The notes below the pieces were generated by a model that did no database searches, had not been told where the DNA came from, and saw only the letters and a list, made by a program, of their open reading frames with translations. A program made the position numbers and the translations under genes. A DNA stretch of 64,000 nt, from positions 21,327-85,326 of the forward strand of contig JADGBZ010000009.1 of the NCBI GenBank assembly GCA_015231175.1, in the 5' to 3' direction. Numbering within the stretch: the first letter of the stretch is position 1; each line of letters starts with the position of its first letter. Below, piece after piece: positions 52,475 to 63,859 of this stretch. The stretch comes from Magnetococcales bacterium (GTDB taxonomy: Bacteria; Pseudomonadota; Magnetococcia; Magnetococcales; DC0425bin3).

Positions 52475-53077
52475 ATGAAGCACACTGGTATTCTGATCGC
52501 AGGTTTGGTGACACTCGGCCTTCTGACGGGGTGCGGATCAACGCCAAAAAATGGGCCGGAGTCCGGTCCCGGCGGCAGCAGCAGCAGCGACTTGGCTGGA
52601 GGGCCCGGCGGTATGGGCGGCGCGGGCGGCTCGGGCCTCGGCCTGGGCAGCGGCAGTGAATCGGACCTGGAACGCGGTGGCAGCGGTGGCGATGGCGGCT
52701 TCGGTGGCCGCGATGGCATGGGCGGTCGCGATGGCATGGGCGGCGGCGAACCTGAACATCGCGTCTACTTCGATTTCAACAGCGCCTCCCTCACGCCTGA
52801 AGGAAGTCGCACCATGGCATCGAATGCCCAGTGGATCAAATCCAAAAATCCCAAGGAGATCATCATCGAGGGACACTGTGACGAACGCGGCACCCGCGAA
52901 TACAACCTGGCCCTGGGCCAAAAACGCGCCGATGCCGTCAAGCAGTTCCTCTCCACGCAAGGTGTGGATTGGTATCGCATCCGGACCGTCTCCTTCGGCA
53001 AGGAACGCCCCCTGGTCTACGGTCATGACGAGTTTGCCTGGGCCAAAAATCGGCGTGCCGAATTGCGTGCCCAATAA
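52475..53077 (+). CDS. pal: Peptidoglycan-associated lipoprotein Pal
   Basis: 200 residues. Lipoprotein signal peptide with lipobox LLTGC, a Gly/Ser/Asp-rich linker containing GGRDGMGGRDGMGG repeats, then an OmpA-like domain: VYFDFNSASLTPEG, IIIEGHCDERGTREYNLALG (diaminopimelate-binding Asp/Arg) and the end WAKNRRAELRAQ. GGGAG precedes the ATG. Anchors the outer membrane to peptidoglycan and binds TolB. Confidence 0.97.
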   Translation: MKHTGILIAGLVTLGLLTGCGSTPKNGPESGPGGSSSSDLAGGPGGMGGAGGSGLGLGSGSESDLERGGSGGDGGFGGRDGMGGRDGMGGGEPEHRVYFDFNSASLTPEGSRTMASNAQWIKSKNPKEIIIEGHCDERGTREYNLALGQKRADAVKQFLSTQGVDWYRIRTVSFGKERPLVYGHDEFAWAKNRRAELRAQ

Positions 53078-53107
53078 TTGTCCAGTTCGGGGAGGGAGGG
53101 GGTCACC

Positions 53108-54082
53108 GTGGGCGAAATCAAACCTGGGAACATGACATTGTCATCAACCGGGATCCAACTTCCCCGGCGCCTCCTCCTCCTCCCCCTGCTCCTGCTGGCA
53201 GCATGCGGCGCCCCCCCGCCCGCATCGGGACCGGCCCCTGTCGTTCGCGGCGACGACCCCGTGCAGGAGCCCCCTCAGTTGGAGAGGGAGATCAAACGCC
53301 TCTCCAAGACTGTCTCCGGCCTGAGCCACACCGCCGAAAACAGTCGGGCCGGCACCACGGAAATGGTCAAGCGTCTCGACCTGATGGAAAAAGAGCTCAA
53401 TACCCTGCGCGGCGACCTGGAGGTCGCCCGCCACGAAAATCGGCAGCTCAAAGGTCAGATCGTCAACCTGAACGAAAAAAGTGTCCAGGCGCCGCAGCCA
53501 GCACCACCACCGTTCGGGACAGGCTTTCCGGATGCTGCCGTCCAAGCCCCTCCCGTGACAACAGCTCCTGTCGCCCCGCCCAAGATCGAGCCACCCCAGT
53601 CGGCCCCTCCCCCGCCACCAGCCGCATCCCAGGTCGTGGCAGCCTCCCATCCGGTCTCCGCGGCCCCCGTCAAAACCGTCAGCGGACAAAAGCCGGCTTC
53701 CGCAGATCATGCCTACAACGATGCCAGCGTCAACCTGAAAAGCGGGCGGTATGTGCAGGCTGGTGCGGGTTTCCGCGATTTTCTCAAATGGTTCCCCGAC
53801 GATCCCAGAGCACCTCGGGCCCAGTATTGGGTCGGCGAAACCTTCTATGTCCAAAGGCAGTTCCGCGAGGCGTTGCAGGAGTTCAACCAGATTCTCTTGC
53901 GTTGGCCCAAAGATGAAATGGTTCCGGGCTGCCTGCTCAAAATGGGGTTCTCCCTCTACGAACTGGATGAAAAGGCCAAATCCCGCGCCATCCTGAACCG
54001 CTTGGTCAAGGAGTTTCCCGATTCACCGGCCATCCATGAGGCCAAGAAACGCCTCAAAAAAATCGCCGAGGCCCAGCCCTAA
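53108..54082 (+). CDS. cpoB: Cell-division coordinator CpoB/YbgF-like lipoprotein
   Basis: 324 residues. Signal peptide with lipobox LLLLPLLLLAAC, so unlike the E. coli protein it is probably lipid-anchored. A coiled coil follows (QLEREIKRLSKTVSGLSHTA; LMEKELNTLRGDLEVARHEN), then a Pro/Ala-rich linker and three TPR-like repeats (HAYNDASVNLKSGRYVQAGA; YWVGETFYVQRQFREALQEF; KSRAILNRLVKEFPDSPAIH). This is the YbgF/CpoB architecture that coordinates Tol energy with septal peptidoglycan synthesis. GTG 53108 with GGAGG is chosen; ATG 53132 is possible. Confidence 0.93.
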   Translation: MGEIKPGNMTLSSTGIQLPRRLLLLPLLLLAACGAPPPASGPAPVVRGDDPVQEPPQLEREIKRLSKTVSGLSHTAENSRAGTTEMVKRLDLMEKELNTLRGDLEVARHENRQLKGQIVNLNEKSVQAPQPAPPPFGTGFPDAAVQAPPVTTAPVAPPKIEPPQSAPPPPPAASQVVAASHPVSAAPVKTVSGQKPASADHAYNDASVNLKSGRYVQAGAGFRDFLKWFPDDPRAPRAQYWVGETFYVQRQFREALQEFNQILLRWPKDEMVPGCLLKMGFSLYELDEKAKSRAILNRLVKEFPDSPAIHEAKKRLKKIAEAQP

Positions 54083-54106
54083 AGAGCCATAGCGAGAGGA
54101 GCGTCG

Positions 54107-54826
54107 TTGTCGGGCTTGACCATGGGTTCCCCAAAAAAAGCGGTCGTCCTGTTCTCGGGTGGGCTTGATTCGACCACCTGCCTCTTCGCGGCCCAAAAAG
54201 GCGGTTACGCCGTACATGCCCTCACCTTGCGCTACGGCCAGCGGCATCTGGGAGAGGTGGGGGCCGCCCAGGATGTGGCCGCCCGGTTGCCCGTGCAGCA
54301 ACACCTGGTTCTGGATGTCAACCTCGGAGCCATGGGCGGTTCGGCACTCACTTCCCAGGCGTTGACCGTACCCAAAAACGGTCTCCAGGCTGATATTCCG
54401 ATCACCTATGTCCCCGCCCGCAACACCATTTTTTTGTCCCTCGCCCTGGGGTGGGCAGAAACGCTGGAGGCCCGGGACATCTTCATCGGCGTGAATGCCG
54501 TGGACTACTCCGGCTACCCGGATTGCCGTCCGGAGTTCATCGTCGCCTTCGAGCGTCTGGCCAACCTGGCCACCCGGGCCGGCGTTCACGGCACGACCTA
54601 CCGCATTCATACGCCTCTGCTGCACCTCTCCAAGGTCGCCATCATTCGGCAGGGTTTGGCCCTGGGGGTGGATTTCGCCCGTACCCGCTCCTGTTATGAC
54701 CCCGATGCGGAAGGGCGCGGCTGCCGGTTGTGCGACGCATGCCGCATTCGCCTGACGGCATTCCAGGAGGCGGGTATACCGGATCCGGCGCCCTACCAGG
54801 ATCCCTTCCCAGCGCCCGGGCCGTGA
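54107..54826 (+). CDS. queC: 7-cyano-7-deazaguanine synthase QueC
   Basis: 239 residues. PP-loop AVVLFSGGLDSTTCLFAAQK, substrate region VPARNTIFLSLALGWAETLE, and C-terminal zinc cluster SCYDPDAEGRGCRLCDACRI (four Cys). Makes preQ0 from carboxy-deazaguanine with ATP and ammonia for queuosine. The TTG at 54107 has GAGAGGA six bases upstream, while the in-frame ATG at 54122 has no ribosome-binding site, so TTG is preferred. The stop overlaps the tilS GTG. Confidence 0.94.
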   Translation: MSGLTMGSPKKAVVLFSGGLDSTTCLFAAQKGGYAVHALTLRYGQRHLGEVGAAQDVAARLPVQQHLVLDVNLGAMGGSALTSQALTVPKNGLQADIPITYVPARNTIFLSLALGWAETLEARDIFIGVNAVDYSGYPDCRPEFIVAFERLANLATRAGVHGTTYRIHTPLLHLSKVAIIRQGLALGVDFARTRSCYDPDAEGRGCRLCDACRIRLTAFQEAGIPDPAPYQDPFPAPGP

Positions 54827-55827
54827 GCATCGACCCTGTCTTGAGTCACCTGCGCAAGGCGATCACGCCTCTGTTGACCCCCGGGACCGCCTTGGTGGTG
54901 GCCGTCTCGGGAGGACCGGACTCCATGGCCCTCATGCACCTGCTCGTGCGTTCGGGCCTGACCAACCAGCACCCCACCGTGGTGGCCCATTTTGATCACG
55001 CCTTGCGCATCGACTCCGCAACCGATGCCGACTTTGTCATCCAACAGGCCAGGCAACTCCACCTGACAACCCATGTCGAACGGTGGCAACACCCCCCCAC
55101 GACAGGCAACCTTCTGGAGCAGGCCCGGCAGGCGCGTTATCACTTTTTGCTGCGTATCGCCCGACATACGGACGCCACGGCCATATTGACCGGCCACCAA
55201 CAAGATGACCAGGCCGAGACCTTTCTGGAGAGATTGTTGCGGGGCAGTGGTGTTCGGGGACTGGGCGCCATGGCCCCCGTGCGCCCCCTGGAACCTTTTG
55301 CCGATACTCCCATTCAACTGGTGCGGCCTCTGCTGGCCCTGCGCCGGGACCGCCTGCGCCACTGGTTGCAAACACACCACCTGCCGTGGCGGGAAGATCC
55401 CGGCAACCTGGATCAGCGCCGTTTGCGCAGCCGCCTGCGTCAACAAACCCTCCCCTCCCTGGCCACGCTCACCCCGGACGGGGATCCCGTTTCCCGGCTG
55501 GCCCAGACAGCAGAGCGTCTGCGGGACGCCGACAAGGCGCTGGCATGGAGCTGGCAACGGGTACGCCCCGAACTCGACCTGCTATCCCTGGAACCGGGTA
55601 CCCTCTCCCTCTCCTTTCCCCACCTCATCACCCTGCCCGACGAAATCATCCGCCGCGCCTTGGTTCACTGTCATACCACCATCACCGGCGACCCCTTCCC
55701 TCCCGGCGCACGCGCCATGGCTGGATTTCTGCACCATCTCCACCTGAACCGACCAACATGGTCCATGCGTATGCGCGGCATGACTGTCCTGCGTCAACAA
55801 GAAAGGCTGATTTTTGTGGCAACGTAA
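54823..55827 (+). CDS. tilS: tRNA(Ile)-lysidine synthase TilS, short form
   Basis: 334 residues. PP-loop VVAVSGGPDSMALMHLLVRS, VVAHFDHALR, LLEQARQARYHFLLRIA, ILTGHQQDDQAETFLERLLR (HxxDDQxET motif) and GVRGLGAMAPV. Ligates lysine to C34 of tRNA-Ile2. E. coli TilS is 432 residues with a C-terminal TilS-C domain; here only the shorter core is present. GTG start overlaps the queC TGA. The TAA stop is contributed by the GTAAC terminus of a dispersed repeat. Confidence 0.93.
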   Translation: MSIDPVLSHLRKAITPLLTPGTALVVAVSGGPDSMALMHLLVRSGLTNQHPTVVAHFDHALRIDSATDADFVIQQARQLHLTTHVERWQHPPTTGNLLEQARQARYHFLLRIARHTDATAILTGHQQDDQAETFLERLLRGSGVRGLGAMAPVRPLEPFADTPIQLVRPLLALRRDRLRHWLQTHHLPWREDPGNLDQRRLRSRLRQQTLPSLATLTPDGDPVSRLAQTAERLRDADKALAWSWQRVRPELDLLSLEPGTLSLSFPHLITLPDEIIRRALVHCHTTITGDPFPPGARAMAGFLHHLHLNRPTWSMRMRGMTVLRQQERLIFVAT

Positions 55828-55975
55828 CCATTCACCACCCGGCCACGCATCGGGATCCAGGGAGTTGGCTCCCTGGAAGAGACTTGGAACACATCGGGGT
55901 CCAGAGGTCTGGCTCCCTGGCAGGGCCTGAGACAGAGTCCTGGTGGGTTCGGGGCAAAGCCCTGACAAAAAGGAA
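55824..55975 (-). repeat. Dispersed GC-rich repeat, complex copy
   Basis: Begins GTAACCATTCACCACCCGGCC; the TAA of tilS lies in this terminus. Contains two head-to-tail partial units (ATCGGGATCCAGGGAG and ATCGGGGTCCAGAGG). The right end decays into CTGACAAAAAGG just before the ftsH promoter. Confidence 0.88.
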
Positions 55976-55978
55976 CCA

Positions 55979-56007
55979 TTGAACTTTTTTAGACAGATAC
56001 TTATTCT
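55979..56007 (+). promoter_or_regulatory. Candidate sigma-70-type promoter for ftsH
   Basis: -35 TTGAAC (55979-55984), an exact 17-base spacer, -10 TATTCT (56002-56007), each 4/6 to consensus. Located about 80 bases before the ftsH start, immediately after the repeat. No sigma-32-type CCCCAT box was seen. Confidence 0.45.
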
Positions 56008-56084
56008 GATCGCATCGGTGATGGGAGGGTTGCCGAGGTGCCCTCGATACACGTCCGGTCAGATATGACAACCAGGAGGTTTTT

Positions 56085-58222
<2,138 letters not shown>

Positions 58223-58226
<4 letters not shown>

Positions 58227-59389
58227 CGGTACGAACCATCTTGGAACCCTTGGCCGGCCATGGCCCGGACGGAAATCCAAGCGGCATTTTTGCTGATCCC
58301 CCGTTTGACCTGACCGATCTGGATTGCCCGTGGTCTGTCCGGCTGACCGGTTGGTCAACCGCATGGAACCCCCTCCTGCATCCAAAAATGGCCGTGCAGA
58401 TCGACGCCGACATGTGTCATGCCACAGGCCGTCTGTTGCGTGGGGATCTGGAGGCATGGATCGAACGGTTGGCCTCATCCGAGGCTCGATCCGTTGCCCT
58501 CGCGCTGCATACCGCGCTGACCGCCCATGGGCAGTGCCGGCCCGTCCTGCGTTGGCATTGCGGGGGATACCGGATCCTGGACTGCTCACGACCCCTGATC
58601 ATGGGGGTCATCAACGTCACGCCCGACTCTTTCTCCGATGGGGGGCGCCATGCCGATCCGGAAACCGCCGTGGCCCACGGCATCGCCATGGTCCATGCCG
58701 GCGCCCATATCCTGGACGTAGGCGGAGAGTCCACCCGCCCTGGCGCGCAGCCCGTCTCCGAGGCTGAAGAGATGCGCCGGGTCATTCCCGTGGTCCAGGC
58801 CCTGGCCAGTTCGGTCCATGTCCCCATCTCGATCGATACCTCGAAGGCCACCGTCATGTCCGCCGCCATGGAAGCCGGCGCCTCTTTGATCAACGATGTC
58901 ACCGCCTTGCGGGGAGATCCGCATGCCGCGCGCGTGCTGGCCAACACCGCCCATCCCATCGTGCTCATGCACATGCAAGGCGCTCCCGGTACCATGCAGC
59001 ACAATCCGAGTTACCGGCACGTCGTCGCCGAGGTCTACGACTTTTTTACCGAAAGAATCCATTTCTGCCAGGAACATGGCATCAAACCGGAGCGGTTGAT
59101 CCTTGATCCGGGTATCGGTTTTGGCAAAACTACCCTGCACAATCTGGAGCTGATACGCCACTTGCGCGCTTTTTATGGATTGGGCCTCCCCCTGCTCCTG
59201 GGCGTCTCCCGCAAAACGATCGTGGGCGCCCTGACCGGTGAACGCGAACCAGCCGCACGCGATCCGGGCAGTCAGCTTCTGGCCGCCTTGGGCGCACTCT
59301 CCGGGGCACATATCTTGCGTGTCCATGACGTGGCCGGAACCCGCCAGTCTCTGGCCGTGGCACAGGGTTGGAGGCACAACATCTTCTGA
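58223..59389 (+). CDS. folP: Dihydropteroate synthase with N-terminal extension
   Basis: 388 residues. The DHPS TIM barrel starts near residue 127: [89 protein letters not shown] and GVSRKTIVG. It condenses p-aminobenzoate with dihydropterin pyrophosphate. E. coli FolP is ~282 residues; the extra ~125 N-terminal residues ([13 protein letters not shown]...) match nothing I recognise. ATG overlaps the ftsH TGA. A folP-glmM order after ftsH is widespread. Confidence 0.95.
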
Positions 59390-59424
59390 CCGCTGCGCCC
59401 TTGATTTGAACCATTCAGCCCCCG

Positions 59425-59524
59425 GTAACGCATCGGGGTCCAGGGGGCCGGCCCCCGGTCCGTGGCCGGGTGGTAAAGCGTGACCCACCTCCCGGCTTTC
59501 CTTGAAAGGGTGCTGAATCGTTAC
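59425..59524 (-). repeat. Dispersed GC-rich repeat, deleted copy
   Basis: From GTAACGCATCGGGG to GGGTGCTGAATCGTTAC, but only ~100 bp: the middle TCAGGGCTTCGCCCC core is lost. Lies between folP and glmM. Confidence 0.85.
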
Positions 59525-59624
59525 CTTTGACTTTGACATTCTGCACCAAGTGCATCATGTTGAGGGTCGTTTGTGTGCATTTCTTGAGGTGTTCGGCAAG
59601 CGCCGACAGGAGGCAACCCTGGTC

Positions 59625-61007
59625 ATGAGCAGTTCCCCGGAACAGTCTGGCAACAAAAAATTGTTCGGTACCGATGGCATTCGCGGGTTGGCCAATGTCC
59701 ACCCCATGACCCCGGAGTTGATGCTGCGCCTGGGCCGGGCCGCCGGCGTGGTGCTCAAACATGGCACACACCCCAAGCGGGTGATTCTCGGCAAGGATAC
59801 CCGCCTGTCCGGTTACATGTTTGAATCCTGCCTGCGGGCCGGACTCACCTCCATGGGGATCAACTGCCTGCATGTCGGCTCGCTCCCCACGCCCGCCATC
59901 GCCTTCCTGACCCGCGCCCTGCGCGCCGATGCCGGCATCATGATCTCCGCTTCGCACAATCCGTTTCACGACAATGGCATCAAATTTTTTGACGCCAATG
60001 GCATGAAATTGCCCGATGAGATGGAACATGAAATCGAACGCATCATGTTCGAGGAGAATCTGGACTCCCATCTCCCCCTCTCGGCAGAGTTGGGCAAGGC
60101 GTTCAACATTGAAGACGCCCCGGGGCGGTATATTGAATTCTGCAAAAACACTTTTCCCAAATCCCTGCGCCTGAACAACCTGCGCGTCGTGGTGGATTGC
60201 GCTCACGGTGCATCCTACAAGGTGGCACCGACAGTCTTCTGGGAGCTGGGCGCCGAAGTGGTGCCCATCGGCAACGAACCCAATGGCCGCAACATCAACG
60301 ACGGCTATGGCTCCCTCCATCCAAAAAAAATCCAGGCCAAGGTCCAGGAGGTGCGCGCCGACGTGGGCGTCGCCTTCGATGGGGACGCCGACCGACTCCT
60401 CGTGTGCGACGAAAATGGCAAAATTCTGGATGGCGACCACCTCCTGGCCATGTGTACCCAGGAGATGCACCGCAAGGGAACCCTGCGCGGCGGCGGTGTC
60501 GTGACAACGGTCATGTCCAACCTGGGCCTGGAACGTTTCGTCACCCAACTCGGCCTGCAAATGGTGCGCACCCAGGTGGGTGACCGCCATGTCCTGGAAC
60601 ATATGGTCAAACACGGCTTCAACCTGGGGGGTGAGCAGTCGGGACATGTCATCTTCCTGGATCACAACTCCACCGGCGACGGCCTGGTCTCGGCCATCAA
60701 GATTCTTGAGTTGATGGTCACCCGCCAACGCCCCCTCTCGGAACTCGCCGCCGACATGCACCTCGTGCCGCAAATCTTGAAAAATGTCCGGTTCATACCT
60801 GGATCCGATCCCCTCTCCGATCCACAGGTACAAAACGTGATCGCCCAGGTGGAACAAGAGCTGGCCGGCCATGGCCGCCTCCTGATCCGCAAATCCGGCA
60901 CCGAACCCAAAATCCGCGTCATGCTGGAAGGAGATTCACAGGCCAAAATCGAATCCCTGGCCGAAGATATCTGCAAAACTATTCGTCATGCCGGGGATGC
61001 AACATGA
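59625..61007 (+). CDS. glmM: Phosphoglucosamine mutase GlmM
   Basis: 460 residues. N-terminal LFGTDGIRGLANVHPMTPEL, catalytic phosphoserine loop GIMISASHNPFHDNGIKFF, metal-binding DGDADR in VAFDGDADRLL, sugar-binding GGEQSGHVIF and phosphate-binding RKSGTEPKIRVMLEG. Converts glucosamine-6-P to glucosamine-1-P for peptidoglycan and LPS. ATG 59625 has AGGAGG 11 bases upstream. Separated from folP by a repeat copy. Confidence 0.97.
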   Translation: MSSSPEQSGNKKLFGTDGIRGLANVHPMTPELMLRLGRAAGVVLKHGTHPKRVILGKDTRLSGYMFESCLRAGLTSMGINCLHVGSLPTPAIAFLTRALRADAGIMISASHNPFHDNGIKFFDANGMKLPDEMEHEIERIMFEENLDSHLPLSAELGKAFNIEDAPGRYIEFCKNTFPKSLRLNNLRVVVDCAHGASYKVAPTVFWELGAEVVPIGNEPNGRNINDGYGSLHPKKIQAKVQEVRADVGVAFDGDADRLLVCDENGKILDGDHLLAMCTQEMHRKGTLRGGGVVTTVMSNLGLERFVTQLGLQMVRTQVGDRHVLEHMVKHGFNLGGEQSGHVIFLDHNSTGDGLVSAIKILELMVTRQRPLSELAADMHLVPQILKNVRFIPGSDPLSDPQVQNVIAQVEQELAGHGRLLIRKSGTEPKIRVMLEGDSQAKIESLAEDICKTIRHAGDAT

Positions 61008-61204
61008 ATGAAACCCTGAATCACGCCCCCCCGTGCGTCAGGTGTTGTCCCATACGCGCCATGTCTTCATAATGGTCGGGTGTGGATGAGGTTGTATGGC
61101 AGAAAAAAGAGCAGTACAAGGCAAGTCACAAGGAACGTCGTATCGTTGCACCCCCTCAGGCGCTCACCTGCCGCGCCAACTCCCGGGGTGGTCACTTTTT
61201 CTCT

Positions 61205-61220
61205 GGAGGGAACAGCCATA
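61205..61220 (+). promoter_or_regulatory. infC ribosome-binding site with rare ATA initiation codon
   Basis: GGAGGG at 61205-61210, seven-base spacer, ATA at 61218-61220. A strong Shine-Dalgarno with a non-canonical codon is the known autoregulatory arrangement of infC. Confidence 0.75.
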
Positions 61221-61778
61221 AGCAAACAGCCAGTCAAGGATCGTGGACCCCAACTCACCGATACCACCCGCATCAATGAACAGATCCGGGTACCGGAGGT
61301 CCGACTGATCGATGAAAATTCGGAGCAGGTTGGAATCATCTCCCGCACGGAGGCCATGAGCCGCGCCTTCGAGGTCGGGCTTGATCTCGTGGAAGTGGCG
61401 CCAGAAGCAAGGCCCCCCGTCTGCAAGATCATGGATTACACCAAGTTCAAGTACCAAAAAGCGATTCGTGAGCGCCAGGCCCGCAAAAACCAAACCCGGA
61501 TCGATACCAAAGAGGTCAAGTTCCGGCCCGGCACGGACATCCATGACTACGATGTCAAGCTCCGCAGCATTCGCAAATTTTTGGAGCAGGGCAACAAGGT
61601 TAAATGCACCCTGCGCTTCCGAGGACGGGAAATGGCCCACCAGGAGCTGGGAATGACCCTCCTGGGACGCCTGGAAATCGCCCTGGATGACTTGGCCAAG
61701 GTGGAACAAAGACCGCGCCTGATGGGACGCCAGATGACCATGGTGGTGGCTCCGACCGTTCCGGTCAAGAAAAAATAA
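61218..61778 (+). CDS. infC: Translation initiation factor IF-3, apparent ATA start
   Basis: 186 residues. IF3 N-domain INEQIRVPEVRLIDENSEQV, linker KIMDYTKFKYQKAIRERQAR, C-domain KEVKFRPGTDIHDYDVKLRS and FLEQGNKVKCTLRFRGREMA. The reading frame has no ATG, GTG or TTG near the expected N-terminus; an ATA (61218) follows GGAGGG at seven bases, giving (M)SKQPVKDRG. infC classically begins with AUU, AUC or AUA so that IF3 can repress its own translation, and that logic fits here. Followed by rpmI and rplT. Confidence 0.93.
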   Translation: MSKQPVKDRGPQLTDTTRINEQIRVPEVRLIDENSEQVGIISRTEAMSRAFEVGLDLVEVAPEARPPVCKIMDYTKFKYQKAIRERQARKNQTRIDTKEVKFRPGTDIHDYDVKLRSIRKFLEQGNKVKCTLRFRGREMAHQELGMTLLGRLEIALDDLAKVEQRPRLMGRQMTMVVAPTVPVKKK

Positions 61779-61811
61779 AATCGCCGCACAAACAGTTCAA
61801 CGGATAAAAAC

Positions 61812-62012
61812 ATGCCTAAAATCAAAACACACCGAGGCGCCGCCAAGCGGTTCAAGCTCACCGGTTCCGGAAAGTTCAAACGTAATAAGGCGTACAAACA
61901 ACATATCTTGACCTCAAAAAGTCAAAAACGTAAACGCAACATGCGCCTGGCAGGTATGGTGGCCGATGTCGACATGGCCGCCGTCCACCGCATGCTGCCC
62001 AATCATTACTGA
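61812..62012 (+). CDS. rpmI: 50S ribosomal protein L35
   Basis: 66 residues: [20 protein letters not shown], then [20 protein letters not shown]. Normal length and very basic, as expected for L35. Follows infC by 33 bases. Confidence 0.97.
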   Translation: MPKIKTHRGAAKRFKLTGSGKFKRNKAYKQHILTSKSQKRKRNMRLAGMVADVDMAAVHRMLPNHY

Positions 62013-62019
62013 CAAAATT

Positions 62020-62110
62020 CAGAGTCCAAGGGGCTGCTCCCCCGGCAACTCCAGGGGAGCGTCCCGGCAACGTTCGGAACGAAACCCCGACCGGGTTTCC
62101 ATGGACCCTT
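62020..62110 (-). repeat. Degenerate dispersed-repeat relic in the rpmI-rplT gap
   Basis: AGAGTCCAAGGGGCTGCTCC then CCGGCAACTCCAGGGGAGCG and ACGTTCGGAACGAAACCCCG show the order of the minus-oriented repeat, with many substitutions and no termini. Confidence 0.6.
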
Positions 62111-62226
62111 GCAGTGCATGCGTGATCGGCTCATCATCCCCGGTCGCACAAAACAGTGCAACAAACCTCCGGGCAACCTGACACCGAGGAAAGCCCGAAT
62201 CACCCGTTGATGAAAGGAACTCAAGG

Positions 62227-62580
62227 ATGCCACGCGTTAAACGAGGTGTGCAGTCGCGCCAGCGCCGCAAAGGTGTGCTCAAACTGGCCAAAGGGTATCG
62301 GGATCGCCACGGCAGCTGTTTCACGATCGCCAAACAAAAAGTGGATAAAGGGTTGCAATATGCCTACCGCGACCGAAAAGTCCGCAAACGGGAGTTCCGG
62401 GCACTCTGGATCGTCCGCATCAATGCAGCCGTCCGGGAGTTCGGACTCTCCTACAGCCGCTTCATGAACGGACTGAAAAAAGCCGGCATCGAGCTGGACC
62501 GCAAAGTGCTCGCCGATCTGGCCATCACCCAGCCCGAAGGGTTTGCCCAACTGGCCGCCAGCGCCAAGGCCGCTCTGTAG
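62227..62580 (+). CDS. rplT: 50S ribosomal protein L20
   Basis: 117 residues: [60 protein letters not shown]. Standard length. L20 binds 23S rRNA early in assembly and represses the rpmI-rplT mRNA in E. coli. Gap to rpmI (214 bases) is unusually long and holds a repeat relic. AAAGGAA lies upstream of the ATG. Confidence 0.97.
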   Translation: MPRVKRGVQSRQRRKGVLKLAKGYRDRHGSCFTIAKQKVDKGLQYAYRDRKVRKREFRALWIVRINAAVREFGLSYSRFMNGLKKAGIELDRKVLADLAITQPEGFAQLAASAKAAL

Positions 62581-62634
62581 GGTCGCCGCGTCAGGCTTGC
62601 CCGGCAAAAACCACAGCGTCACGGAAAGGGAGCG

Positions 62635-62781
62635 GTAACGATTCACCACCCTTGCAAAAAAAGCTTGGGGATGAAAGCCTTTGTCAGGGCTTCGCCCCGA
62701 ACCCCGCCAGGACTTCGTCCTGGATCTGCCAGGGAGCCAACCCCCTGGACCCCGATGCGTGGCCGGGTGGTGAATCGTTAC
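62635..62781 (+). repeat. Dispersed GC-rich repeat, archetypal copy with perfect 17-bp inverted termini
   Basis: Left end GTAACGATTCACCACCC and right end its exact reverse complement (GGGTGGTGAATCGTTAC). 147 bp, core TTGTCAGGGCTTCGCCCCGA. Between rplT and pheS. Use this copy as the family reference. Confidence 0.95.
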
Positions 62782-62815
62782 AGGCGCCCTTTGTTATTTC
62801 CGGGGTCAGAACACC

Positions 62816-63856
62816 ATGCGTGAGCAACTGGAAAAGTTGGGTCAAACCGTGCAGGCCGAAGTGATGCAGGCCAGATCCCTGGCGGATCTCGACCAGGTGC
62901 GCGTCCGCTTTTTGGGCCGAAAAGGGAGTCTCACCCAGATTTTGCGCGGACTGGGCGAAGTACCCGCCACCGAACGTCCCCTCCTGGGCGATCTGGCCAA
63001 CCGCATCAAAGAAACATTCAACCAGGCCTACTCCACCCGGCTGGAAACCCTGAAATCCCAGGAACTGGAAGGCAGACTGCAACAGGAGTCCGTGGATGTC
63101 ACCCTGCCGGGCCGCATCCCCCCCCTGGGCGGTCTGCACCCGCTCACCCGGGCCATGAGTGAAATCAGCGCCTTTTTCCAGGGCGCAGGCTTCATCACCG
63201 CCACCGGGCCGGAGGTGGAGACCGATTGGCACAACTTCGAGGCCCTGAACATTCCCGCCGATCACCCCGCCCGGGAGATGCATGACACCTTTTACCTCCC
63301 CCCCGCTCCCGATGGCAGACGCCGGGTGCTGCGCACCCATACCTCGCCCGTCCAAATCCGCTACATGGAGGGCCGTCGCCCCCCGCTGCGCGTCATCGCC
63401 CCGGGTCGTGTCTACCGGTGCGACTCGGATCTGACGCACACCCCCATGTTTCACCAGGTGGAAGGGTTCATGGTGGATCAGGGGGTCGGTTTCGGCCATC
63501 TGAAAGGGTTGCTGGAGGCCTTCCTGCGCCACTTTTTCGCCCAGGATCTGCCCGTCCGCTTTCGGCCATCCTTCTTCCCCTTCACCGAACCCTCCGCCGA
63601 GGTGGATATGGGGTGCATCTTCTGCAACAGCCGCGGCTGCCGGGTCTGCAAAGGTACAGGGTGGATCGAAGTCCTGGGGTGCGGCATGATCCATCCGGTC
63701 GTGCTGAAAAATGTCGGCATCGATCGGGAAAAATATGCCGGCTTCGCCTTCGGCCTGGGCGTGGAGCGCATGGCCATGCTCAAATACCGCATCGATGATC
63801 TGCGTACCCTGTTCGACAACGATGTGCGCTTTCTGCAAAACCACGCCACCGTCTGA
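62816..63856 (+). CDS. pheS: Phenylalanyl-tRNA synthetase alpha subunit
   Basis: 346 residues. N-terminal coiled coil, [20 protein letters not shown], class II motif 2 region [65 protein letters not shown] and motif 3 [14 protein letters not shown] CxxC...CxxC insertion ([14 protein letters not shown]) just before GWIEV occurs in many bacterial PheS proteins and looks zinc-binding. Charges tRNA-Phe with PheT, whose gene is expected beyond the window. Confidence 0.97.
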   Translation: MREQLEKLGQTVQAEVMQARSLADLDQVRVRFLGRKGSLTQILRGLGEVPATERPLLGDLANRIKETFNQAYSTRLETLKSQELEGRLQQESVDVTLPGRIPPLGGLHPLTRAMSEISAFFQGAGFITATGPEVETDWHNFEALNIPADHPAREMHDTFYLPPAPDGRRRVLRTHTSPVQIRYMEGRRPPLRVIAPGRVYRCDSDLTHTPMFHQVEGFMVDQGVGFGHLKGLLEAFLRHFFAQDLPVRFRPSFFPFTEPSAEVDMGCIFCNSRGCRVCKGTGWIEVLGCGMIHPVVLKNVGIDREKYAGFAFGLGVERMAMLKYRIDDLRTLFDNDVRFLQNHATV

Positions 63857-63859
63857 AGA

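Noticed and set aside
62652..62864. Short frames inside dispersed-repeat copies (LCQGFAPNPTR-like peptides)
   Set aside because: The same peptide appears in every copy because the DNA is repeated; there is no ribosome-binding site or coding bias.
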